A stretch of 52,500 nt of DNA from Chrysomallon squamiferum (taxonomy: Eukaryota > Mollusca > Gastropoda > Neomphalida > Peltospiridae): positions 12,500,788 to 12,553,287 of the forward strand of contig CM022673.1 of assembly GCA_012295275.1 (NCBI GenBank), written 5' to 3'. A program made the position numbers and the translations under genes. Of the stretch, positions 12,701 to 26,836 are shown one piece after another. The first letter of the stretch is position 1; the number at the start of each line of letters is the position of its first letter. The notes beneath the pieces were generated by a model. The model had not been told where the DNA came from. It ran no database searches and was given only the letters and a program-made list of their open reading frames with translations.

Positions 12701-13355
12701 CTTGAAAAGAATTTCAGCTTCAGCTCTGAGTGATATCTGCAAACACTCGCCCGAACTCGCCCAGACTGTCGTGGATGCCGGAGCCATTGCTCACCTGGCC
12801 CAGATGATACTTAACCCAGATGCCAAACTTAAGGTACAGAGTTTTAAAGTTTGTGCGTGTGTGTGTGTGTGTGTGGGTCTGTTTTTTATTGTGGGTAAGT
12901 CTCTGTGAGAGTGTATCCTAGAGAGAATGTGTGTGAGAATGTGTATGAGTGTGTAATCAAACATAAGTATGAAATTACACATAATATCAATAGAGATAAT
13001 TATTATTCTGCTTGTTGTTCTTGGTGTATTATTTATATTATATTATTATGTAAAGAAAACTCAGAAAAATTGCTTCTTATGCATAGCACAGAAATAGCTA
13101 CTTACACTGGCATTTTTTAAATTTATACCTTAAATTTTGGTTTTCTTAAATACTGTTATACTGGCTTTTTATTTTATGATTATTACATTCTTTTGATTTT
13201 TTATCTTGGTTTTCCTAATACTGTTATATTAAGATATAAGAATTAAATATAAATATTTTTTTAATTTATTTACTTCTGAACAAGAATTAAATATTTCTTT
13301 TGTTAGTTTTTTTTAATTTATTTATTTACTTGTTTATTTGTTTATTTATTTACTT

Positions 13356-13391
<36 letters not shown>

Positions 13392-16300
13392 TTTTTTTTA
13401 ATCAAAACGTTTTAAGATTTATAAAAGTATGATATTTTGGTTTCAGAGACAAGTGTTTTCAGCTCTCAGTCAGATAGCAAAGCACTCTGTTGATCTTGCA
13501 GAAATGGTTGTAGAGGCTGAGATCTTCCCTGCCGTTCTCACCTGTCTGAAAGATCCTGATGAATATGTCAAAAAAAATGTAGCAACTTTGATCAGAGAAA
13601 TAGCAAAACACACTCCAGAGGTAAATTTAAAAAACAATCTTCACACCTTGACAGATATATTATAAATGTGTTTGAAGACTCTTTCATATATGACAACCAA
13701 AATGCTTTTATTTATTTTACAGTTCCTAAAAATAGCTACATTTGTTATTATAAATACCTATAATTGCTATATATTTATGAGTGAGAGCTAAAATGATATA
13801 TACCTATTTTTACAGTAGATAACAGTAGGTGTATAATTGTTATATATTTACAAAAATACTAAAATGACAAATAGCATAATATATACTAATTTTTACAGTT
13901 CATAATATAGCTGCAAGAAGTAATACCTGTTATATATTGTATGCTTAATTACGATATAAATTACCAAAAGATTTAATAGTGCTCTTCTGAATAATTTTAT
14001 TTTTGTACAGTAAATAATAAATCTCAGTTTTATTTTGCAGTTTCCTCTATATTAATTCTTATATTATAACTTTGTAAATCTGTACTACAGAACTTTATTA
14101 ATTAATTTAACTGTGTTTTTGAAATTAAAGAAATTATAGAGATAGATAAATAAATAAACAGACAGACACACAGATACAGACATAATTATAGATATAGATA
14201 TATTTCTTTTTCTGACAATAGAAGTAAATCTTGACTGGATTATTGTTTTTGTCATTTCAAAATGAATTTATTTATAATTACACAGTATATACATGTTCCT
14301 GTCTCTTTGAAGCTGCATTTGAAAGATTCTGTTACCATTTAAGTTTAGCAATTTAGATAAGATAAACAGTTTCATTTCACAGATTTCATCATTAGTAAAA
14401 ATGTAAAGACTTCTTCTGTTAATATCATATTGCGTTGATGTGTGTCATCATTTGTTCTTTATTATGTTTTTCTTTTCATCACTACGACTTTCTGTCTCTT
14501 CCAGCTGGCACAGTTGATAGTGAATGCTGGTGGTGTAGCTGCAGTTGTTGACTATGTAGGAGAGTCTAAGGGCACAGTGAGGTTGCCTGGCATCATGATG
14601 CTAGGATACGTTGCTGCTCATTCAGAAAACCTTGCGATGGCGGTCATAGTTTCAAAGGTATTAATTATTTTTGTTCTTTTATTTTGTTTTATAGATGTCT
14701 GTGTGTGTGTTCCTTTAAATATAATTTTTATTACATTTTTTACTTTTTTATTTAATTTATTATCTCTGTTGTTTTCAAAATATATGATGCAAATTAATAT
14801 ACGTATTTGTTAGATTATGTTACATTAAAAACTGTTTTATGCTTACATCATGGGAAAAAAAAACAGTCCTCATATGTAACTTTAAAAGATATATTTTGTT
14901 CATCTGTTATATTTTTCTTTTCATTTTTTTTAATTTTTTTTCATTTTTATTTCATCTCATTAAATTTATTTATTTATTTGTTATTTTTATTATTATTATT
15001 ATTATTATTATTAGTTGTTGTTGTTGTTATTGTTATTGTTATTGTTATTGTTATTATTGTTATTGTTACTACAGGGAGTGGTTCAGCTGGCTATAGCTCT
15101 CTCAGAAGAACATGAAGATCACATTCAGGCGGCAGCTGCCTGGGCTGGGGACAGATAGGTAGACACACCCCAGAACATTCTAAAGCAGTGGCCGTAGCCA
15201 ACGTTTTACCCAAACTACTCCAATGTTACCTGAGAGCCGATGTTTCTGAAGATTTACAGACGAAGGTATGTGTCAGAATACTGAACAGAAATAATAATAG
15301 TTTTTAAAGTAATTATAAATGTTTAAAGAAGAGAAAAATAGAATAAATAAATAAATAAATAAAAGTTTTGTTTTACACACAGGTATGAACAAAGTATTGA
15401 AGAAAAGTGAAAATATGTTTTTAAATTAATAATAAATCTTAAAAAGAAGTTTTTAAAATAAAAATAAAGTTGTAAAAATATAAATCTTGGTGATGTCACT
15501 ATAATACATATTCGTATTAGAAATGTCAAAAATTGTCATGTATGATTAGTTAAGCTGGTTTTTATTGATTTATATGTTACTTATTCACTCACTTAACTGT
15601 TTATTTTTTTATCTATCTATCTGTCTGTATCATTTTTTTATTTGGTCATTCTTTCATTTATTTACTTAACCATTTATTCATCATCATCATCATCATCTCC
15701 TTTTATCATTGTCAAAAGAATACTACAATCAGTATTTCACCTTTCTGTCACTAGATACCAATCAAAAATCAATAATAACAAAATAAATAAAAATAAATAA
15801 AAATAAATATTCCCATATTCTCATGTTTTTATATTTATTTCAGAGCAAGAAAGCTTTGAAGAATATTCTACAGAAATGTGTACACCTCCCTGCCCTCGAG
15901 CCGCTGCTGCACGATGCCCCGCCCAACATTCTCAAACACGTCGTGGGTCAGTTCAGTAAAGTGCTGCCCCACGACTCCAAGGCCAGGAGACTTTTTGTGA
16001 CCAGTGGCGGTTTGAAGAAAATTCAGGAGATCAAAGCGGAAACTGGATCAGCGCTGTCAGAATACATTAACACCATCAACAACTGCTACCCAGAGGAAAT
16101 TGTCAAGTAAGTGTCAGAGTACAGCTACTTCATTAGCTAGTCAACTCGCACCATCCACACTATGTTATTTTCCCTCGACAATCATTATTTGCTTTACTGT
16201 CTCTGTAAATATGAAAATTGTAATTGAATGTCCTTCACTGGCTATCTGAATATAAAATATTCCATGCTGCTAATATGTAAGAAAAACACCCAGAAAATTG

Positions 16301-16954
16301 CAGCTGTAAGTTTCCTGTCTTTTATATGACAAGAAAAAAATCATCCTTGATACCAAATAACAATCGGTTTAAAACATTTTAAGGTGCTATACAGTTAGAT
16401 AAACATGCTTAACTCCACAGATGTCATTTTTAAGAACATCTACTATCCACTGAAAATAGAAAATGTTAGACATAGGAATCCATGACAAAAACATTTTCAA
16501 ATAACAGTTCTAAGGAAATATTAGCTTTACATGAAAATATTCATAGTTTTTATACAAGTTTAATCAGAAATTTGCATGGTAAATAAATAAATAAATAAAT
16601 AAACAAACAAAATAACAAAGTTTAAGTAAGTTTTAATATTTTCCATTTTTGATATATTTGTTTGCTTCTTATTATACCAATATAATTTTTATTTAATTAA
16701 TTAAAAATTAATTAATTAACTTATATATTTATTTATCTATTTATTTATTTATTTATTTATTTTATTGTATCTTTACATGTCCTTTGCTCCATAAACAAAA
16801 TGGTGTTTTATTTGCTATTTTTATCCGTACTGACATTTTAGTTATTTAAATATTTGTAAATGTTCATTTTTAACATTATATTTGTAGATACTATTCCCCT
16901 GGATATTCCGATGCTCTTTTGGAAAGGGTGGAACAGTACTCTCCACAACACTAG
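9777..16954 (+). CDS. SPAG6: SPAG6/PF16, armadillo-repeat axonemal central-pair protein, nine exons, one frameshift
   Basis: SPAG6 (Chlamydomonas PF16) is a component of the central-pair apparatus of motile cilia and sperm flagella. Exons: 9777-9801, 10784-11046, 11661-11844, 12628-12833, 13447-13620, 14505-14657, 15075-15265, 15844-16106, 16888-16954; all junctions are GT-AG and phases join. Start MSQRQVLQ, then armadillo repeats nearly identical in wording to animal SPAG6 (NIETLQNAGVMSLLR, PTIQQTAALALGRLANY, LPGIMMLGYVAAHSENLA, PNILKHVVGQFSKVLPHDSK), ending CYPEEIVKYYSPGYSD, stop at 16952-16954. Length is 508 residues if repaired, close to the 509 I recall for human. Exon 7 is one base short: after AAAAW the frame hits TAG near 15157, where the family reads ALGQIGRHTPEH. 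The conserved reading resumes one frame over, so the lesion sits near 15146-15150. Confidence 0.96.
12004..12150. repeat. (TAC)n imperfect microsatellite
   Basis: Trinucleotide CTA/CTG-type array in SPAG6 intron 3, followed by (ATTT)n-like sequence up to exon 4. Confidence 0.85.
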
Positions 16955-17494
16955 CAATGACAAGAGAAACTCTGCGATATGAGAAACCAAAAATAATGCT
17001 GATTGAAATGACATTGTTATTTTTTAAATAATCCATATATAAAAATAATATTTAAGACATATCTCCTTTGAAGAATTTAATGAGTACTGATATATATATA
17101 TATTTTAAGAGCATGAATTTTGCAGAAAAATGAAATAAAAAAGTATTGATATGCTGTTTTCTAAAGTATGATCATTGAAATTTAATAGCTGTAAGTTCAG
17201 TATATTGAAGAAAACTGTCTTGTTTTCATAGTGTCTGTTGCAAACTAAGATAATTTGGATTTTTGTATTTAGTTATCAAATTGATCTACCAAATTAAAGT
17301 CAGTGTATGAAAATATATTTTTAAAAAGTCTTCTTTGTCTTCTTCATATATATACTGATGTTACTATTTTATTTTATTTTTTTTTATCAGAAATTGGACT
17401 CCTTTAAAAAAATTTCAAATTAGTTTTTATTACTATTACTGTTAACAGTCATTTTTTTAAATCCTTCTTCTTCTTCTTATTATTATTATTATTA

Positions 17495-17532
<38 letters not shown>

Positions 17533-18373
17533 GCCCTTTTTAATAAAAATTTGAGGCAGTGCAAGGTTATGTATATATAAAAATTCATGCATGTATAAGA
17601 ATTTTGTTGTGTAATTTCTAAATATCATTTCATAAAATATAACTTGTTAGTTTTTACAACTAAGAATAAAATACAACACAAATGTAACTATAACTTTTCA
17701 GTAGCAGCAGAAGCCAAAATTTATCTTCATAAATGAAATAGTGTTTTGTTTTAATTTTTGATTAAAAACAAAATGTTTTCACAAAATGTTTTCTAGAGTG
17801 GTTCTGAATGGAACAGCAGTCCAAAGTAATACCAGTAAATATCCATTTTTAATAAAAATAAAATTGATTTTTTTTCTTTTAGTTTTTACTATAAAAAAAA
17901 TGGGGGCAATTGTTTTTATCTACCAGTGTAATACAAATTTTATTATAATAATATTTTTCAGATTGTAATTGCTATTTTAATTAAAACCTAATAATGTTTA
18001 TTTAATTTTAATTATCTATACTGCAGATGTCTGTTTTTAATGTTACAAATATATTACTGTTTTCTTGTGAATACAATTTTTCATTATGGCAAGAGTTTCT
18101 GTTCTTCTTTTACAAATATTACATTTGTTATATTTTCAAATTATTTTCAAATTATCTGTTGCAAATTCTTTTGCTCATATTTATTTATTTATTTATTTTA
18201 TTTATTACTAATTTTTTTATATTATTACTGGTGGTGGTGGTTGGGATTGTGGTGTTTACAAATTTTATATTGATTGTAATTATTTTTGAAAATATTTTCA
18301 TAAATATTTCAGTATTCTCAAAACATTTTGAAAGTGCATCGTCATAGTAGTAGTATCATCATTAGTTTTATTA

Positions 18374-18438
<65 letters not shown>

Positions 18439-18572
18439 GTTGTTGTTGTTATCATCGCTATCATTATCACCATCATTATTATTATTTACTTATATATTTT
18501 GAAGAAGAAAGAGATAAGAAAAATATGAAATGTAGCTTACCAATTTGGAAGGGGGGGGACAGAGAGAGAGAG
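16955..18572. other. SPAG6 3' region and intergenic AT-rich sequence
   Basis: A polyadenylation signal AATAAA lies at 17134-17139, about 180 bp after the SPAG6 stop. The rest is AT-rich with (TTA)n arrays at 17469-17533 and 18370-18440 and a short GA tract near 18550. I see no exon. Confidence 0.55.
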
Positions 18573-19613
18573 AGAATTGATTCCCTCTTATTAGGATATT
18601 TTGGCATTGAATTTAAAGAGTTTTATCACAGAAAAAGAAGTGCCAATGCACCAATCTTCCAAACTGTTATTTTATTACCGTAATTTATTAATATCGGTTT
18701 AATTTTATTTATCAAGAAAGTTCATAATCAGTTACCTAGCATTCGTGTAACGGATGCAGAAAGAAATTATGGAATAAGAAAAATTCACGTGTCTTAGCGT
18801 GGCCTCCAAAGCGATAATTATAATAACATTATATTTATTTCAGGTAAAATAACAGTTAATTAATGACGTCTTCGTAAATGAAATATCTATCTATTTTTGT
18901 TTCAGTAATTAAAACAAAATCTTGAGATATGAAATATTTTGTTATAAATTTATATATAAAAAAAGTATATTTGTTTGGCATTTGGAGTGAATAAAATAAA
19001 GAGAAAGAGAAAGATAAGGAGGATCTCAGAGAGAGAGAGAGAGTATACTGTAATTTTGTGTGTGTATCACACTATGGAGATATTTGCAGTGCAGTGATTA
19101 CAAAAGTAATTAATTTTAAATTCTTAATGAGATATGTACATAGGGCATTGACTTTATAATAGCAGCTGCCTCAGTTTTCAGTTCAATGTATTCTGTCCAG
19201 TTTAGTATTCCAGAATAAATTGTAATAATAAATCTTTGCATGTGTTTTTCTGTATTTGGAATAGTGTATTTATAGGATTCCATGTTGGTAATTAATTAAA
19301 AAGTATGACTGATACAGTGATTTAAACAAATATTAAAAAATTATTATTAACCTCCATAGAACATGTCACATTTTTGATACCACAGAATTCTGTACTTTCT
19401 ATTACTAAAATATTCACTCAGTTAGTTTACATGTATGTAGGTATGTATGGATGCTTGTGTGCATATGTCTGTGTGTGTTAGTGCATGTCTGTGTGTATTC
19501 TAACAGTAGAATGGTATGCTTGCTTTACATTTTTTTTTCTTCTTCTTCTTTTTGTATGCAAGAATTCGTTCAAGAACACTGAGAATAATTTATAAGGGTA
19601 TTATGACTGACAG

Positions 19614-19916
19614 TCCACTTCTGTTATACAGTGTTTTTTTCCCAACGCTATTTTCATAGTTCTCACACGCAGTTGTCCTCACCAAACTGGAACTACTCTT
19701 TCAAGCCGCATGACATTCATTCACTCGCTGTATTGTTTATGTGTCGAGTCACCACAGTTGTGATTGTCAATTCTCTTTATGGTTTTAATTTTAAAATGTT
19801 TATGTCTAATTATTTACGTATTTAGATGCCCTGTACCAGAAAACTGGAAAATCCAGAAATCCGAAATGCCTCAGGACCCAAGGAGTCTGGATAATTGGTT
19901 TGATACCTGTAGCTCA
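19614..19916. mobile_element. pogo-like MITE 1 in copy A (left end deleted)
   Basis: Right end GGATAATTGGTTTGATACCTGTA. The left end has lost the GTACCGGAC... segment retained in copy B. The internal sequence is shared with the second MITE at 20.96-21.25 kb. Confidence 0.6.
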
Positions 19917-20106
19917 AATACAGAAACATTTCCTTCAGCTGTTGCCACAAGAAGAAGATATAGAGAGAAAAGTCTTGCATACAGCTTTGAAATACAGTTT
20001 CTCTCTCTTTCTCTCTCTCTCTCTCTTCTCTCTCTCTCTTAAAATATATAGTGATAACTAAGAATTAAATATGTAAAGAAGTAAATTTAATAACAACAAA
20101 ACCAAA

Positions 20107-20700
20107 TCAACATTTGACACATACTTTCAGTTTAGGGCATTTTGTTTCCATTTCCTTCTGTTTTATTAACTTCGCCAGATCATCGTGTTTCCTCAAAAGT
20201 CGTCTCATTTTTTGAACTGCGTCCCACAACCCGAGTCGCTTGACAAATTCGATGGCAATCAAAATTTGTTTGTCTCGGTTTTCGTTCAGATCTGCGCTGC
20301 ACGCACTCGCGAGGTCAGCAGCGTCGTCGTTCTTTAGAACACTGGCTCTTTTTCTCACAACCTCGTTATCGCCCTCATCCACATCAACAACGATGCCACG
20401 GCAACTGTCAAGGGAGAATGGTTTTCTCTTCCTAGAAGATCTTTCTCTATCGTTTGTCTGTTTGTTGGCTTCTGCAGACTCTTCAAAAACGATTTTCTTA
20501 CACAAAGCACTGTTGCTACGGGTAAACGTTTCCCGTATTTCTTTCTCGAAGTTTCTCTTCTTCTTGTTGTACCGACGTGGATCTGAGACAATGCAAATGT
20601 TGTTCTGAAAGGAAGAGGACAGAAGTTTCATCTCCAGTTCTTTATCATTTGCGGTTTGCGGGACGATCCCGTCTGATGAAACACACTCGTCAGCAGTCAT
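20107..20700 (-). CDS. Unrecognised ORF, copy A, 197 codons
   Basis: I do not recognise this protein. It begins MTADECVSSDGIV, is Lys/Arg/Glu-rich, has a basic RSSRKRK stretch (possible nuclear signal), an acidic DVDEGDNE stretch, and a C-terminal helical-looking segment (FVKRLGLWDAVQKMRRLL). An almost identical ORF is in copy B (23763-24362). I counted about 14 base differences over 560 bp, roughly nine of them changing the residue, so there is no clear purifying constraint. It lies between two pogo-like MITE copies. It could be a transposon-carried ORF, an exon of a host gene, or chance; its base composition is richer in GC than the surroundings. Confidence 0.4.
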   Translation of the reverse strand: MTADECVSSDGIVPQTANDKELEMKLLSSSFQNNICIVSDPRRYNKKKRNFEKEIRETFTRSNSALCKKIVFEESAEANKQTNDRERSSRKRKPFSLDSCRGIVVDVDEGDNEVVRKRASVLKNDDAADLASACSADLNENRDKQILIAIEFVKRLGLWDAVQKMRRLLRKHDDLAKLIKQKEMETKCPKLKVCVKC

Positions 20701-20959
20701 TTCTTTTTACGTAATGTGAAGGGTGCAATATTTCAGCCTTAAACAACTTTTCTGAAATGGAGAATACAAACAAATTATTTGATAATCAAGCAGTTAAGAA
20801 GAAAAATTGGCATTTGACAAAACCGACAAGCTAAAGTGAATTTAAATGGTTTTATATGACCTTGTAAAATCTGCACTAGCCTAAAAAAAACCTGTTGGGA
20901 AAATATCGTGTTAGCAGGACACAGAGCTAAACTCCACTATTATTAGTTATTTTAAATTT

Positions 20960-21247
20960 TCTTCACGTCACGACTGTTTGGAATCGACATATTTTGTCCT
21001 GAAATCCGGAAAGACCAGAAAACCGGAACTACTATTTCAAGCCGCATGGCGTTCATTAACCTTCCGTATTGTTTAGGTTTCGAGTCGCCACAGTTGTGAT
21101 CATCAATTTTCTTTATGTTTTTAATTTTAAAATGTTTATGCCTAATTATTTTAGTTTTAAGAGGCCTTGGTACCAGAAAACCGGAAAATCCAGAAATCCG
21201 GAATGCCCCAGGCCCCAAGGAGTCCGGATAATTGGTCCGGTACCTGT
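20960..21247. mobile_element. pogo-like MITE 2 in copy A
   Basis: It ends GGATAATTGGTCCGGTACCTG followed by TA. The reverse complement of this end (CAGGTACCGGACCAATTATCC) is the terminal motif of the family, with the TTATCCG core common in pogo/Tigger-type ends and a TA target. Confidence 0.65.
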
Positions 21248-21909
21248 ATATATATATTTAAATTTTACAGACTTAAATAACTTAAATTACTATAGAGGAT
21301 CTACGGTGTTATCTTTAAGAACATTTCTGCTCCTATTAAAACGTCGTTTGTCTGTTTTAAGATTCTGTAGATTCTTTTTTACTGAGATTGTCACAAACTC
21401 TAGATCTGGATTCAAAACAACTATCTATTACATAACTTCGTATATATTTGACTCAGTATATGTTATACGTAAATACATATTTTACTCGCACTTAGACATA
21501 GCAATGTGAATTAAATTAATATGATTCCTAATAAAACTAATAAAATCTAACTGTCACTTAAGATTTTTTTTTATGAGTTAACGAAATTAATTTAAAGTAA
21601 CTCACCAAGCGGAGACGTGAAGCACACTGATCAAATTTTCTTTTTCTTTCTTACTTATAGTCATATCTACGATCAAATACTTTCCGTATCCGATCTGCCC
21701 CACCTATCTCTTTGTTTTAGACAGGATGTTCATTGATATTAATAATAAATGCGTAATAAAGGTGTGTACTAGTTGGTTACAATATATAATAATTTTAATG
21801 CAGAATCAACGTGTTCAACTTTTAAAATAATAATAATAATAATAAGACTGTTTAGAATAGATATATTTAAGACGGGAATTTAGATGTTGTTTCTAAATAG
21901 ATTTTTGTT

Positions 21910-22441
21910 TTATGTGTGTAATACGTGTGTATGTGTTCGTACACAGAAATATCCCTTACATACTGAGCATGGTCAACTTTGCAAGAATTGATTCTCTCTG
22001 ATTAGGATATTTTGGCATTGAATGTAAAGAATTTTATCACTGAAAAAGAAGTGCCAATACACCAATCTTCCAAACTGTTATTTTATCACAGTAAATAATT
22101 AATATCGTTTTAATTTTACTTATCAAGAAAGTTCATAATCAGTTACCTAGCATTCGCGTAACGGATGCAGAAAGAAATTATGGAATAAGAAAAATTCACG
22201 TGTCTTAGCGTGGCCTCCAAATTATATTTATTTCAGGTAAAATAACAGTTAATTAATGACGTCTTCGTAAATGAAATATTATCTATTTTTATTTCAGTAA
22301 TTAAAACAAAATCTTCAGAGATATGAAATATTTTGTTATAAATTTATATATATAAAAAAAAGTATATTTGTTTGGCATTTGGAGTGAATAAAATATAGAG
22401 AAAGAGAAAGATAAGGAGGATCTCAGAGAGAGAGAGAGAGT
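21910..22441. repeat. Left arm of ~0.5-kb inverted repeat
   Basis: Its reverse complement recurs at 25876-26490. The arm runs from the TG-rich edge (tgtgtgtaatacgtgtg) through ttcgtacacagaaatatccc and ttaggatattttggcattg to a GA tract at 22424-22441. Confidence 0.85.
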
Positions 22442-23031
22442 ATACTGTAATTTTGTGTGTGTATCACACTATGGAGATATTTGCAGTGCAGTGATTACAA
22501 AAGTAATTAATTTTAAATTCTTAATGAGATATGTACATAGGGCATTGACTTTATAATAGCAGCTGCCTCAGTTTTCAGTTCAATGTATTCTGTCCAGTTT
22601 AGTATTCCAGAATAAATTGTAATAATAAATCTTTGCATGTGTTTTTCTGTATCTGGAGTAGTGTATTTATAGGATTCCATATTGGTAATTAATTAATAAG
22701 TATAACTGATACAGTGATTTAAACAAATATTAAAAGATTATTATTAACCTCCATAGAACGTGTCGCATGTTTGATACCACAGAATTCTGTACTTTCTATT
22801 GCTAAAATATTCACTCAGTTAGTTTACATGTATGTAGGTATGTATGGATGCTTGCGTGCATATGTCTGTGTGTGTTAGTGCATGTCTGTGTGTATTCTAA
22901 CAGTAGAAAGGTATGCTTGCTTTACCATTTTTTTTCTTCTTCTTCTTCTTTTTGTATGCAAGAATTCATTCAAGAACATTATGAATAATTTATAAGGGTA
23001 TTATGTCTGACAGTCCACTTCTGTTATACAG

Positions 23032-23333
23032 GTACCGGACGAATTTTCATAGTTTGCCAGAAAACTGGTAAGTGTTTTTTTCCACATTTTCATAGTTCTC
23101 AACCAAACCGGAACTACTCTTTCAAGCCACATGACATTCATTCACTCACCACATTGTTTATGTGTCGAATTGTCACAGTTGTGATCGTCAATTCTCTTTA
23201 TGGTTTTAATTTTAAAATGTTTATGGCTAATTATTTACGTATTTAGATGCCCTGGTACAAGAAAACCGGAAAATCCAGAAATCCGAAATGCCTAAGGACC
23301 CAAGGAGTCTGGATAATTGGTCTGATACCTGTA
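23032..23333. mobile_element. pogo-like MITE 1 in copy B, intact ends
   Basis: Begins TA-CAGGTACCGGACGAATT and ends GGATAATTGGTCTGATACCTG-TA. That gives terminal inverted repeats with a TA duplication, about 300 bp and no ORF. Confidence 0.65.
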
Positions 23334-23408
23334 GCTCAAATACAGGAAAATTTCCTTCGGCAGTTGCCACAAGGAGAAGATATATAGAGAAAAGTTCTGC
23401 ATTGAAAT

Positions 23409-23520
<112 letters not shown>

Positions 23521-23762
23521 TATATAGTGATAACTAAGAATTAAATAGGTAAAGAAGTAAATTTAATAACAACAAAACCAAATCAACATTTGACACATAC
23601 TTTCAGTTTAGGGCATAAGTCAATATGAAAACCTATTGTAATTTGACTGTCTTCTAAATATTATGTTTTAATCCAACTTAACAAAATATAGTTGAATTAT
23701 TGTTGTTATTTTCTTTTAATAACTATTCATTTTAATGTTTGTACATTTTAATCAGCAACTCT

Positions 23763-24362
23763 TCAGCTTTCCGTGTTGATGCACCTGGTTTGAAAAAAGT
23801 ATTTTGTTTCCATTTCCTTCTGTTCTATTAACTTCGCCAGATCATCGTGTTTCCTCAAAAGTCGTCTAATTTTTTGAACAGCGTCCCACAACCCGAGTCG
23901 CTTGACAAATTCGATGGCAATCAAAATTTGTTTGTCTCGGTTTTCGTTCAGATCTGCGCTGCACGCACTCGCGAGGTCAGCAGCATCGTCGTTCTTTAGA
24001 ACAGTGGCTCTTTTTCTCGCGACCTCGTTATCGCCCTCATCCACATCAACAACGATGCCACGGCAACTGTCAAGCGAGAATGGTTTTCTCTTCCTAGAAG
24101 ATCTTTCATTATCGTTTATCTGTTTGTTGGCTTCTGCAGACTCTTCAAAAACGATTTTCTTACACAAAGCACTGTTGCTACGGGTAAACGTTTCCCGTAT
24201 TTCTTTCTCGAAGTTTCTCTTCTTCTTGTTGTACCGACGTGGATCTGAGACAATGCAAATGTTGTTCTGAAAGGAAGAGGACAGAAGTTTCATCTCCAGT
24301 TCTTTATCATTTGCGTTTTGCGGGACGATCCCGTCTGATGAAACATACTCGTCAGCAGTCAT
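23763..24362 (-). CDS. Unrecognised ORF, copy B, 199 codons
   Basis: Close duplicate of the ORF at 20107-20700; same start and same first ~186 residues apart from a handful of replacements (for example C6Y, M-to-I and K-to-E near the end). The C-terminus differs: after KEMETK it reads YFFQTRCINTES, because a 186-bp segment present here (23616-23801) is absent from copy A. The upstream context TACGTAAAAAGAA-ATG is conserved in both. No family assigned. Confidence 0.4.
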   Translation of the reverse strand: MTADEYVSSDGIVPQNANDKELEMKLLSSSFQNNICIVSDPRRYNKKKRNFEKEIRETFTRSNSALCKKIVFEESAEANKQINDNERSSRKRKPFSLDSCRGIVVDVDEGDNEVARKRATVLKNDDAADLASACSADLNENRDKQILIAIEFVKRLGLWDAVQKIRRLLRKHDDLAKLIEQKEMETKYFFQTRCINTES

Positions 24363-24549
24363 TTCTTTTTACGTAATGTGAAGGGTGCAATATTTCAGCC
24401 TTAAACAACTTTTCTGAAATGGAGAAATACAAACAAAAAAATTAGTTGATAATCAAGCAGTTAAGAAGAAAAATTGGCATTTGACAAACTCGAAAAGCTA
24501 AAGTGGATTTAAATGGTTTTATATGATCTTGTAAAATCTGTTGGAAAAA

Positions 24550-24797
24550 TATCGTGTTAGCAGGACACAGAACTACTATTTCAAGCCGCATGGCGTTCAT
24601 TCACCTTCCGTATTGTTTAGGTTTCGAGTCGCCACAGTTGTGATCATCAATTTTCTTTATGTTTTTAATTTTAAAATGTATATGCCTAATTATTTTAGTT
24701 TTAAGAGGCCTTGGTACCAGAAAACCGGAAAATCCAGAAATCCGGAATGCCCCAGGCCCCAAGGAGTCCGGATAATTGGTCCGGTATCTGTATATAT
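24550..24797. mobile_element. pogo-like MITE 2 in copy B
   Basis: Same sequence as the MITE at 20960-21247 with a shortened left side. It ends GGTCCGGTATCTG-TA. Together with MITE 1 at 23032 it brackets the ORF in a ~1.77-kb TA-flanked segment. Confidence 0.6.
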
Positions 24798-25450
24798 ATA
24801 TTTAAATTTTACAGACTTAAATAACTTAAATTACTATAGAGGATATACGGTGTTATCTTTAAGAAATTTTCTGTTCCTATTAAAACGTCGTTTGTCTGTT
24901 TTAAGATTCTGTAGATTCTTTTTTACTCAGATTGTCACAAACTCTAGATCTGGATTCAAGACAACTATCTATTACATAACTTCGTATATATTTGACTCAG
25001 TATATGTTATACGTAAATATATATTTTACTCGCACTTAGACATAGCAATGTGAATTAAATTAATATGATTCCTAATAAAACTAATAAAATCTGTCACATA
25101 AGATTTTTTTAAGTTAACGAAATTAATTTAAAGTAACTCACCAAGCGGAGACGTGAAGCACACTGATCAAATTTTATTTTTATTTCTTACTTATAGTCAT
25201 ATCTACGATCAAATACTTTCCGTATCCGATCTGCCCCACCTATCTCTTTGGTTTAGACAGGATGTTCATTGATATTAATAATAAATGCGTAATAAAGGTG
25301 TGTACTAGTTGGTTACAATATATAATAATTTTAATGCAGAATCAACGTGTTCAACTTTTAAAATAATAATAATAATAATAATAATAATAAGACTGTTTAG
25401 AATAGATATATTTAAGACGGGAATTTAGATTTTGTTTCTCAATAGATTTT

Positions 25451-26490
<1,040 letters not shown>

Positions 26491-26526
26491 CAGTCACGTA
26501 ATACACAGTGGAATCCGCACGCACAC

Positions 26527-26561
<35 letters not shown>

Positions 26562-26836
26562 CCACACACAACACAAACACACACGCTTTGTAAGCGCTGA
26601 TTTTCTTATAAAAGATTATGTTAATTTAAACAAAATATATTTAGGAATTCTCCACAAAACTACATTTTAATAAACATGTTTTTATACCCAGATGTATACA
26701 TTACAGATTAACTGTACTGTAAGTTTCAAATATATTGGTATTTTAGTTAATGTATAATAAATGAAAAATAAACAAGATAAATAGGAAAAATGCATCCTGC
26801 AAGAACGGCACCAGACAGAGTTATAACAAAACAACA

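Larger units (their letters stand above)
18573..21905. repeat. Direct-duplication copy A (~3.3 kb)
   Basis: Homology with copy B starts at agaattgatt (18573 / 21983) and ends at aatagatttt (about 21905 / 25450). The two align almost throughout, with scattered substitutions and a few indels. Order in each copy: GA tract, AT-rich arm, MITE, CT tract, minus-strand ORF, second MITE, and an AT-rich end with (AAT)n. Copy A lacks about 40 bp at the left terminus of its first MITE and the 186-bp segment present in B. Confidence 0.9.

Noticed and set aside
20240-20608. 122-codon plus-strand ORF conserved in both duplicate copies
   Set aside because: It lies antisense within the longer minus-strand ORF, and its conservation follows from the duplication.
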